Positions 1 to 5,939 of a DNA stretch of 35,633 nt are shown in pieces. The position numbers were made by a program, and so were the translations under genes. This DNA comes from an uncultured Muribaculaceae bacterium (GTDB taxonomy: Bacteria; Bacteroidota; Bacteroidia; Bacteroidales; Muribaculaceae), in contig CAJUDL010000038.1 in assembly GCA_910585285.1 (NCBI GenBank), positions 1-35,633 on the forward strand. Reading direction: 5' to 3'. Position 1 is the stretch's first letter, and every line of letters starts with the position of its first letter. The notes below the pieces were generated by a model. It saw only the letters and a program-made list of their open reading frames with translations. It ran no database searches and was not told where the DNA came from.

Positions 1-1
1 C

Positions 2-100
2 TCGCCACGCATGAAAAAGATGATTGAGTCTGTGGAATGTTGTGGATATGGCTTTCCGGATACATTGTGGGACATCTACTATGAATACGCAGAGGATTGA
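2..100 (+). CDS. C-terminal tail of an unrecognised protein (partial)
   Basis: An open frame enters from the left edge and ends at the TGA at 98-100, giving the last 32 residues of a protein. The tail is acidic and aromatic (it ends IYYEYAED). I do not recognise the family. The 33-bp direct repeat that begins 47 bases downstream makes the 3' end of a transposase one possibility, because IS21-type elements carry repeated binding sites at their ends. That is inference only; the residues themselves did not match a transposase I know. Confidence 0.5.
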   Translation, partial: SPRMKKMIESVECCGYGFPDTLWDIYYEYAED

Positions 101-131
101 TTAAATTCTTTTTAAGGTCTGGATTCTTCAA

Positions 132-527
132 TTGAGTAGAACAAGAGTTACACTTTTTCTACCGAATAACCATGCTTCCATTACACTTTTTCAAACGAAT
201 AACCGAGCATCGAAACGGGATTGCTTGATAGACTTCCTATTAAAGACAAACCATGTGGGCAAACGGCGTTTGATTCTGACGTTGCTCGAACATTTATCCA
301 TTGAAAAGGATGACATTAGAACTGATTATCTTGATTACTGCCTGTCCAAAATAAATTCAACAGAACCGTATGCAATCCGTGCATTGTGTCTCAAACAGGC
401 TTATGCGATGTGTCGGTTCTACCCGGAATTGCTGGCTGAACTTAAGAATGAGGTGGAGCTGATGCAATACGGGGAATTATCCCCGGGACTTTTATCTGTT
501 ATAAGGCATATGCGTAAGAAAATCTAA
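132..527 (+). pseudogene. HEAT-like repeat protein, probably 5'-truncated
   Basis: The frame is 131 residues from a TTG start at 132. Residues from about 30 onward are helical and leucine-rich and resemble the C-terminal half of HEAT/armadillo-like proteins common in Bacteroidota. The first 27 residues look different: they are two copies of an 11-residue unit (VTLFLPNNHAS / ITLFQTNNRAS) encoded by a 33-bp direct repeat at 148-208. No convincing ribosome-binding site precedes the TTG. I infer that the original N-terminal half was lost by an insertion or deletion ending near 209 and that the repeat belongs to the invading DNA. A genuine short protein starting inside the frame cannot be excluded. 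The stop lies 6 bases before the AraC gene. Confidence 0.5.
148..208 (+). repeat. 33-bp direct repeat, two copies
   Basis: Copies of 28 bases at 148-175 and 181-208 share TTACACTTTTTC followed by CGAATAACC, with the same spacing and a period of 33 bases. They keep one reading frame open. Repeats of this kind occur at the ends of some insertion sequences (for example IS21-type), which would explain the truncated gene that follows; no complete element is visible in the window. Confidence 0.7.
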
Positions 528-533
528 ACAATC

Positions 534-1352
534 ATGAATATACCGATTAACAGGATGGCGGCTCGCAGCAACACAGGCTTTTTCGTCAAGTATGCTGCTG
601 TGGGACAAACTTCACGTCCAATGGATTTTCCCCACAGGGATGACTATTATATGTTTGTTGTGTTGCTGAAAGGGGACGTAACGGCTGCTGTTGATTTCCG
701 GAATATGAGTCTGGTAGAAGGGGAGGGGCTTGTTCTCTCGCCGGGACACGTGCATCATATCCCGCATATCCGAGAGAATGTCCCCACGGCATGGTGTCTT
801 TTTGTGTCTTCGGATTATATATCAGCAACGGATCAGGATAGGATTGAACGTTATTCGTTCTCCACATCTCCGTTTCGATTTAGCCGGGAGAACATTGAGA
901 TTGTGGGTCAGTTGTTTGAGATATTAAACAGAAATCAGGAGGACATTGAGTTTGCAAGGGCGTTGGTAGCTGCGATAATCAACAGGTTTTGTATATCTCT
1001 GCCGGAATCCGATGCGCATTTGGAAGACAGATATGTTGCAATTACCATCAGATTCAAACATCTGTTGCGGGAACTGTATGTCAAAGAAAAACGTCCTGCT
1101 GAATATGCCTCTCGACTCAATGTATCGAGGGTTTATCTCAATGAGGCGGTAAAAGCGGTGACAGGTATGAGCGTAGGGGCTTTTATTCGCAACCATATAG
1201 TATTGAATGCAAAACGTATGCTTGTTCACACCGATCTTGATGTAAATGAAATAGCTGAGAATTTAGGCTATGAAGACAATTCTTATTTTTCACGTATTTT
1301 TAGAAAGGAGACCGGTATGACTCCATCTGAATTTCGTAAAAACCTTGTTTAG
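534..1352 (+). CDS. AraC-family transcriptional regulator
   Basis: A 272-residue protein. The first ~150 residues form a cupin-like sensing domain, with a histidine-rich stretch (SPGHVHHIPH) at about residues 69-78. The last ~95 residues are the double helix-turn-helix of the AraC/XylS family, including the typical second-helix signature (IAENLGYEDNSYFSRIFRKETG, then TPSEFR). The ATG at 534 follows the previous stop by 6 bases. The next genes on the same strand encode a ferredoxin and a cytochrome-like protein with their own predicted promoter, so control of that pair is possible but unproven. The ligand is unknown. Confidence 0.93.
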   Translation: MNIPINRMAARSNTGFFVKYAAVGQTSRPMDFPHRDDYYMFVVLLKGDVTAAVDFRNMSLVEGEGLVLSPGHVHHIPHIRENVPTAWCLFVSSDYISATDQDRIERYSFSTSPFRFSRENIEIVGQLFEILNRNQEDIEFARALVAAIINRFCISLPESDAHLEDRYVAITIRFKHLLRELYVKEKRPAEYASRLNVSRVYLNEAVKAVTGMSVGAFIRNHIVLNAKRMLVHTDLDVNEIAENLGYEDNSYFSRIFRKETGMTPSEFRKNLV

Positions 1353-1377
1353 TCCTATTTTTACCTTGTTGCTGCTC

Positions 1378-1408
1378 TTTCTGTAGTACTCTCTTCTGCA
1401 TAACTTTG
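1378..1408 (+). promoter_or_regulatory. Predicted sigma-ABfr promoter for the ferredoxin gene
   Basis: A perfect -7 element TAACTTTG lies at 1401-1408, with a -33-like TTTC at 1378-1381 and a 19-base spacer. This matches the Bacteroidota housekeeping consensus (TTTG, about 20 bases, TAnnTTTG). The ATG of the ferredoxin gene is 20 bases downstream. Confidence 0.6.
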
Positions 1409-1428
1409 CATAAAATTTAGATAGAGTT

Positions 1429-1659
1429 ATGAGAAAAGGTAATAGATTTACAAAATACATTTCTTCATCAGGCAAGCATGGCTGTATTCATTGCTGGAAA
1501 TGTTTCGATTCATGTCCGGCAGGAGTCTTCGGTAAAGTCAACGTGTTGTGGCATAAACACATAAAAGTTGTGAATCCTGACGCATGTATAGGATGCGGCA
1601 AATGGGTTAAGGTATGTCCCCGAGAACTTTTTGAATTTAGACGTGATGGCGATGAATAA
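1429..1659 (+). CDS. Small 4Fe-4S ferredoxin with an incomplete second cluster motif
   Basis: A 76-residue cytoplasmic electron carrier. The first motif is complete (CIHCWKCFDSCP). The second reads CIGCGKWVKVCP, where Trp occupies the position of the third cysteine of the usual CxxCxxCxxxCP. It probably holds one normal [4Fe-4S] cluster plus an altered or absent second one. The stop codon overlaps the start of the downstream membrane cytochrome gene, so the two are likely translationally coupled and may form one electron-transfer unit. The specific electron donor and acceptor cannot be told from sequence. Confidence 0.88.
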   Translation: MRKGNRFTKYISSSGKHGCIHCWKCFDSCPAGVFGKVNVLWHKHIKVVNPDACIGCGKWVKVCPRELFEFRRDGDE

Positions 1660-2068
1660 ACAGCGTAAATTAATGGTATGCGATTGGTTGCTGCTTATAG
1701 TGACAGTGCTGATACTCTCTTCAGGTATACAACTTGAAATAACTTCAGGTTCAAGCAAGTTTTGGGTATGGACGCACATTGTGCTTGGAACCGCGTTTTT
1801 TATGATGATTGGGTGGCATCTTCAGCTTCATTTTCAATGGCGTAACTGTTTTCGGTTGCTTTGGAAGCAGAAATTGAAAAATACCCAATGGCTTGTGGCA
1901 ATCGGTATATTGACTATATTGACGGCAGTAATTTCCACGATTGGCTGGATTGTCTCTCCCGATCATTCAAAAATAGGGGCAGTTCATGGTAAATTCGGAT
2001 TTCTGTTTATCGTACTCGCTCTATGGCATATTTTCCGCCGTCTAAAATACTATAGAACTATCCAATAA
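1652..2068 (+). CDS. DUF4405-type membrane cytochrome b-like protein
   Basis: About 138 residues with four predicted membrane helices. Histidines sit in or beside the helices in the pattern expected for heme ligands (WTHIVLG, GWHLQLH, AVHGKFG, ALWHIFRR). This resembles the DUF4405 family, proposed to be a flavinylation-associated transmembrane cytochrome. I chose the ATG at 1652, which overlaps the last 8 bases of the ferredoxin gene; an ATG at 1646 is an alternative. An upstream TTG at 1631 would overlap further and looks unlikely. With the ferredoxin it plausibly passes electrons between cytoplasm and membrane. Confidence 0.8.
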   Translation: MNKQRKLMVCDWLLLIVTVLILSSGIQLEITSGSSKFWVWTHIVLGTAFFMMIGWHLQLHFQWRNCFRLLWKQKLKNTQWLVAIGILTILTAVISTIGWIVSPDHSKIGAVHGKFGFLFIVLALWHIFRRLKYYRTIQ

Positions 2069-2094
2069 ATGCGTTGAATGTTTGTTATAGAAGT

Positions 2095-2604
2095 ATGACG
2101 GATGTGATGACACCGGAAGAACGAAGCCGCTGCATGGCGGCGATAAAGGGAAAGGATACGAAACCTGAGTTGATAGTGCGGAAGTATCTTTTCTCCCGCG
2201 GTCTGCGTTTCCGCATACAGGTTGGGAAATTGCCGGGACATCCTGATATCGTGTTGCCTAAATATAAGACGGTGATATTTGTGAACGGTTGTTTCTGGCA
2301 TGGTCATGAGGGCTGCCGTTATTTCCGATTGCCGAAATCGAATGTAGAATTCTGGGAACGAAAAATATCTCACAATAAAGCCCGCGATATATCCAACACA
2401 GCCGTGCTTGAAATGATGGGGTGGAGGGTAATTCGTGTCTGGGAATGTGATATCCGTGCCGTTTCTACCCGTGAGGCTTTTCTCGAAAATCTCTATTCTT
2501 CTATTGTTGCTCCTCCTCGCAGAAAGTCATACGCACAAGAAGAAGATTTACCATCAATTGCTGCAGAACCTGGTGCAGAATATACTTCCAATGATAAAGA
2601 ATAA
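2095..2604 (+). CDS. vsr: Very short patch repair (Vsr) endonuclease
   Basis: Vsr nicks DNA 5' of T:G mismatches left by deamination of 5-methylcytosine. Hallmarks are visible: an N-terminal MTPEERSRCMAAIKGKDTKPE segment, the catalytic-Asp motif GHPDIV, the zinc-binding CFWHGHEGC segment and the C-terminal WRVIRVWECD. The ATG at 2095 begins right before this conserved N-terminus; the frame is open to a TTG at 2074, but that start lacks support. A polar tail of about 30 residues follows the conserved domain. Vsr genes usually sit beside a C5-cytosine methylase, and none is present here. Its stop lies 2 bases from the stop of the opposing gene. Confidence 0.93.
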   Translation: MTDVMTPEERSRCMAAIKGKDTKPELIVRKYLFSRGLRFRIQVGKLPGHPDIVLPKYKTVIFVNGCFWHGHEGCRYFRLPKSNVEFWERKISHNKARDISNTAVLEMMGWRVIRVWECDIRAVSTREAFLENLYSSIVAPPRRKSYAQEEDLPSIAAEPGAEYTSNDKE

Positions 2605-2606
2605 TA

Positions 2607-2987
2607 TTAATCATCGTTGAAATCGAATATCTCTTCCGGATAGGTGATTATGTCTTCAGGATCATCGAGGTAATAATCAAGGTCATCTTGGTAACGGTCG
2701 GGATCAGAAACTTTAGAAGAGGATATAGTGCCGGATTTTACTCGTTCAGAAACAGAATGTTTTCTTATACCGACTGAATCAAGTCTCAATTGATTGGCTT
2801 CAGTTTCAATTCGTTGCAAACGTTCCTTCTCCATGGCTATTTCTATCTGTTGCCGTTTGATCATGTCTTCCCGACTTTTTTTACGGGTATGGTCAACATA
2901 AGCCATGGCGCAGATGATAATCGCCACGATGCTAAATGCGATTATCTGCGTTCTGATATCTTCTTTAGTAAATTTAGGCTCTTTCAT
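2607..2987 (-). CDS. Small single-pass membrane protein with coiled coil
   Basis: A 126-residue protein of no family I recognise. It has one hydrophobic helix at about residues 13-31, then a charged heptad-like segment rich in K, R, E and Q (about 35-70) that should form a coiled coil, and a very acidic C-terminus rich in D, Y and P. It follows the YccF gene with a 4-base gap on the same strand, so the two are probably co-transcribed. Its 3' end is tail-to-tail with vsr, 2 bases apart, with no separate terminator visible. Confidence 0.72.
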   Translation of the reverse strand: MKEPKFTKEDIRTQIIAFSIVAIIICAMAYVDHTRKKSREDMIKRQQIEIAMEKERLQRIETEANQLRLDSVGIRKHSVSERVKSGTISSSKVSDPDRYQDDLDYYLDDPEDIITYPEEIFDFNDD

Positions 2988-2991
2988 AAAT

Positions 2992-3360
2992 TCATGCTAT
3001 AGAATTGCCGAAAGTAAACAAAGCCAGACGCATGAGTTTGAAATGTTGCAGACCGAATGGCAACCCGATAATAGTGATTGAGAAAAGTAATCCCCAGCCG
3101 AGATGAGTCAGAGCGATTGGGATGCCCCCAACAAACCACCATATAACATTCATTAGTCCGGCGAGACAGCCTGATGGCCAGCCTCCGTCAACAATCTTTG
3201 TGCCGAATGGCCACAATGCCACTACAGCAAGTTTTAAAGTCTGGAGTCCGAACGGGATGCCGATAATGGTAAGCATCATGAGTACACTCGATATTGCGTA
3301 TTCGATGGCTATCATCACCCCACCAAACACAAACCATATTATATTCAATAAGATATTCAT
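2992..3360 (-). CDS. YccF domain inner-membrane protein
   Basis: A 122-residue protein with two copies of the YccF-type membrane unit, each containing a helix pair and the motif IxGIPFGLQ / IIGLPFGLQHFKL. YccF proteins are inner-membrane proteins of unknown function. The ATG at 3358-3360 begins exactly at the family N-terminus (MNILLNIIWFVFGG); the open frame runs further upstream, into the rubrerythrin gene, but that part is shadow. A perfect -7 element (TATTTTTG, minus strand, 3365-3372) lies only 5 bases before the ATG. Confidence 0.88.
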   Translation of the reverse strand: MNILLNIIWFVFGGVMIAIEYAISSVLMMLTIIGIPFGLQTLKLAVVALWPFGTKIVDGGWPSGCLAGLMNVIWWFVGGIPIALTHLGWGLLFSITIIGLPFGLQHFKLMRLALFTFGNSIA

Positions 3361-3444
3361 GTTGCAAAAATAATTAAAATATAAATGAAAATCATTGTTT
3401 GATGTAAGAAAAACTTCCTCTTTGCAAGCCTTATTTATAAAAAA

Positions 3445-3471
3445 GGGATGACAACTTTTGGTCGTCATCCC
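3445..3471 (-). terminator. Intrinsic terminator of the perR-rubrerythrin operon
   Basis: An 11-bp stem with one mismatch (GGGATGAC core pairing with GTCATCCC, loop of 5) lies 23 bases after the rubrerythrin stop. On the minus strand it is followed by a run of T residues, as expected for Rho-independent termination. Confidence 0.8.
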
Positions 3472-3493
3472 CTCAGTGTAGGTAAGATTGTTT

Positions 3494-4036
3494 TTAGTAG
3501 TTCTTTGCCTCGATTTCGAAGAACGCCTTCTTATGCGCGCAGACAGGGCAGATCTCGGGAGCTTTCTTACCAATGTGGATGTGTCCGCAGTTGCGGCAGA
3601 TCCACACTGTTTCACCTTCGCGAGAGAAAACGATTCCCTGCTCAATGTTTTCAAGCAGTTTGCGGTAGCGCTCCTCATGATGGCGCTCAATAGCTGCCAC
3701 TGCGCGGAATTTGCGTGCAATATCAGAGAATCCCTCTTCGTCAGCCTCCTGAGCCATGCGGTCATACATGTTTGTCCATTCGAAGTTCTCACCCTCGGCT
3801 GCATCGCGGAGATTAGTCATAGTATCGCTGATTTCACCGCCATTGAGAAGTTTATACCACATTTTTGCGTGCTCTTTCTCATTCTGTGCAGTTTCCTCAA
3901 AGATAGCTGCAATCTGTTCAAATCCCTCTTTCTTCGCTTTGGATGCAAAGTAAGTGTATTTGTTACGTGCCTGTGACTCACCTGCGAAAGCCTCCTGGAG
4001 GTTACGCTCTGTTTTTGTTCCTTTTAATTCTTTCAT
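3494..4036 (-). CDS. rbr: Rubrerythrin
   Basis: A 180-residue peroxide-scavenging diiron protein. The N-terminal four-helix domain holds the carboxylate ligands (E20; ENEKEH-type segment with E53 and H56; the second pair in EAD...ERHHEERY). The C-terminal rubredoxin-like domain has the CRNCG and CPVC knuckles that bind one iron. It reduces hydrogen peroxide to water using electrons from rubredoxin or NADH-linked partners and protects anaerobes from oxygen. It follows perR by 15 bases on the same strand, a pairing seen in other anaerobes, and is presumably induced by peroxide through PerR. Confidence 0.95.
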   Translation of the reverse strand: MKELKGTKTERNLQEAFAGESQARNKYTYFASKAKKEGFEQIAAIFEETAQNEKEHAKMWYKLLNGGEISDTMTNLRDAAEGENFEWTNMYDRMAQEADEEGFSDIARKFRAVAAIERHHEERYRKLLENIEQGIVFSREGETVWICRNCGHIHIGKKAPEICPVCAHKKAFFEIEAKNY

Positions 4037-4051
4037 TGTGTAGTATTTATA

Positions 4052-4489
4052 TTATTGTTTATTACTCTTGTGACAATCAGGACATAAACCTCTGTAATAT
4101 ACATCTATGTCCTCAATTTCAAATCCCTCTGATGTCTCATTCTCAATTGCTGCCGGCATTTTCATATCGAAAATTTTTCCGCATTCGCGACAAATGAAGT
4201 GACTGTGGCGGGGTTGAGGGGCGAGGTCATATCGCATATTGCCTGCCTCAATCTCAAGTTCCCTGATAAGTCCAGCTTCAGAGAGGGCATGCAGAGAATT
4301 ATATACAGTTGTTCTGGAAAGCGATGGAAAACGCTCAAAGAGAATCGAGAATACTTCTTCTGCCGAAGGATGACAACGGTCGTTCGCTATCACGGAGAAT
4401 ACGGCTATTCTCTGCGCAGACGGACGAATCCCCGCTCTATGCATCATCTCGACAAGTTCTGTCTCTTTATATTTTTCAAGCTTTACCAC
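4052..4489 (-). CDS. perR: Fur-family regulator, PerR-like
   Basis: A 145-residue metal-dependent repressor. It has the winged-helix N-terminus (RPSAQRIAVFSVI ... SRTTVYNSLHAL), the HPSAEEVF histidine, the D/H-S-H metal site (YDLAPQPRHSHFIC) and two zinc-binding knuckles (CREC, CPDC). The all-Asp/His regulatory site and the downstream rubrerythrin favour PerR over Fur or Zur. I chose the GTG at 4489 because it gives the normal length of first helix before the DNA-binding domain; the first internal Met would cut into that helix. A candidate PerR box overlaps its own promoter, implying autoregulation. Confidence 0.88.
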   Translation of the reverse strand: MVKLEKYKETELVEMMHRAGIRPSAQRIAVFSVIANDRCHPSAEEVFSILFERFPSLSRTTVYNSLHALSEAGLIRELEIEAGNMRYDLAPQPRHSHFICRECGKIFDMKMPAAIENETSEGFEIEDIDVYYRGLCPDCHKSNKQ

Positions 4490-4510
4490 TATTGAAAAGT
4501 ATTAACATAA

Positions 4511-4525
4511 TTGTAACGATTACAA
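4511..4525 (-). promoter_or_regulatory. Candidate PerR box
   Basis: The 15-base sequence TTGTAACGATTACAA is a 7-1-7 inverted repeat with one mismatched pair, the layout of Fur/PerR boxes. It overlaps the -7 element and the expected transcription start of perR-rbr, so a bound repressor would block transcription. Confidence 0.6.
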
Positions 4526-4554
4526 AGTTAATAATAATTACAATAAAATCCAAA
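4523..4554 (-). promoter_or_regulatory. Promoter of perR-rbr
   Basis: On the minus strand a perfect -33 TTTG (4551-4554), a 20-base spacer and a perfect -7 TAACTTTG (4523-4530) fit the Bacteroidota consensus. The transcription start would fall near 4516, about 28 bases before the GTG start of perR. Confidence 0.72.
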
Positions 4555-4565
4555 TAATTTAATAA

Positions 4566-4598
4566 AAAAGTTCCCAGTTTCTATGACTGAGAACTTTT
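4566..4598 (-). terminator. Intrinsic terminator of the RND efflux operon
   Basis: A 13-bp stem with one mismatch (AAAAGTTCCCAGT against ACTGAGAACTTTT, 7-base loop) lies 27 bases after the stop of the TolC-like gene. The minus-strand copy ends in a run of T residues. The AT-rich arms could also work for rightward transcripts. Confidence 0.82.
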
Positions 4599-4625
4599 CA
4601 AATAATGTAGAGGTGTAAAATATAA

Positions 4626-5939
4626 TTAGAGTTTGCCGTTGGCTTTAAGCCACGCTGTCAGATAGATCTGATATTGGGTTATGGCTTCAATCTGATTGCT
4701 ACGTGCCTGATGCCATTGGGTCTGGGCATCCAGCAGGTCGGAGAGGGGAGACATGGATTCCTCGTATCTGTTTTGCATCACCCGGAGGTTTTCTGCAGCC
4801 TGTTCTAACGCCACACCGGCGGATTTTATCATATTTCTGCCGTCAACAAGATTTATTGCTGCTTGTTTTGCTTCAAGATCAAGCAGCTTACGGTTCCGCT
4901 CAAGATCAAGCCTCGCATTTTCAACAGCATATTTTGCTTTCTTAACTTTCCTTGCACCTTCCCCCCAGTGGAAGAGAGGAATGCTCACCGCCAGCATTCC
5001 CATGCCGATTCCGTCTTCATATTTTTGAGTGAAGGGGAAATAATTTCCTCCTCCAACATCAGCCATACCCTTTAGTTTTATATTTCCATAGTACGTATAG
5101 CCAAGGCTGAGTCCCACGGTTGGAAGAAAATCACCTAGAGTCAGCTTTACCTGCTGTTCGGAGGCTTTTACCTGCATTTCGAGCAAATGAAGTTCAGGAC
5201 GGTCAGAGATGTTTGCAGTCAGATCATCCGGTTCCGTGCATTTCGGAAGCGAGTCAACCGGAATGATGTCGGTGTTCATATCAACACCGATATAATTGCA
5301 AAGAGCCATCCTGCAAAGTTCAGCCCCGTTTGTTGCTTTCTGCCGTTGATATTCGATTTCGCTTCTTTTCGCCTGGATGCGCAAGAGGTCGTTGCCTGTA
5401 GCCATTCCGGCATCCATTGCGGTTTCGGTCTGAGAATACAGAGTGTCGACCATATTGAAGAATTTATCCATAAGATCCACTTTTGATCTTACAGCCACAT
5501 ATGTCCAGTATGCATTATCGGCTTCCGCAATCACATCAGCCTTGCGTAAGCGTAACTGCTCGTCGGCTACATCACGACCGATCTTTGCAAGTTTTCTTCC
5601 TGCCGTGATTTTTCCACCCGCATAAATAGGTTGGGTAAGCTGGATTCCCGCCATATACGCCCCTCTCATTTGCATCTTATATCCCATCATGTCCATGTCT
5701 GGCACCATATACATCCCCGTGGTGGATCCATCAAATTTAGGCAGATAGGCAGTTGTGGCGATTTTTTTGTCCAGGTCCGCCTGTTTCACTGAGTTTTCAG
5801 CCTTTTTTAGTTCCTCATTGTGCGCCAGAGCCATCTCTACGCATTCCTGATGAGTCAGTTTAAGATTTTCGCCCCATGCCTTTGGAGAAAGCGCGAGGAC
5901 AACGATTATGTATGATAAATTACTTAGTCTCATTTTCAA
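4626..5939 (-). CDS. TolC-family outer membrane efflux channel
   Basis: A 437-residue protein with a signal peptide (about residues 1-23) and two related helical repeats typical of the OEP/TolC family, including alternating long coiled-coil helices rich in A, L, E, K and Q. It forms the outer membrane duct of a tripartite pump. Its start overlaps the end of the RND gene by 20 bases, which shows tight operon coupling. Size and order (adaptor, pump, channel) are standard for a Bacteroidota RND cassette. A terminator follows at 4566-4598. The exported compound cannot be deduced. Confidence 0.92.
   Translation of the reverse strand: MKMRLSNLSYIIVVLALSPKAWGENLKLTHQECVEMALAHNEELKKAENSVKQADLDKKIATTAYLPKFDGSTTGMYMVPDMDMMGYKMQMRGAYMAGIQLTQPIYAGGKITAGRKLAKIGRDVADEQLRLRKADVIAEADNAYWTYVAVRSKVDLMDKFFNMVDTLYSQTETAMDAGMATGNDLLRIQAKRSEIEYQRQKATNGAELCRMALCNYIGVDMNTDIIPVDSLPKCTEPDDLTANISDRPELHLLEMQVKASEQQVKLTLGDFLPTVGLSLGYTYYGNIKLKGMADVGGGNYFPFTQKYEDGIGMGMLAVSIPLFHWGEGARKVKKAKYAVENARLDLERNRKLLDLEAKQAAINLVDGRNMIKSAGVALEQAAENLRVMQNRYEESMSPLSDLLDAQTQWHQARSNQIEAITQYQIYLTAWLKANGKL

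Noticed and set aside
3361..3804. Upstream extension of the YccF frame
   Set aside because: It is antisense-frame shadow within the rubrerythrin gene and crosses a terminator; YccF begins at 3360.
3488..3976. Plus-strand frame opposite rubrerythrin
   Set aside because: Cysteine- and phenylalanine-rich shadow of a clearly conserved gene; no start signals.
4494..4526. Alternative perR promoter with -7 TACTTTTC
   Set aside because: It needs a mismatch and would give a leaderless message; the perfect TTTG/TAACTTTG pair at 4523-4554 is better.
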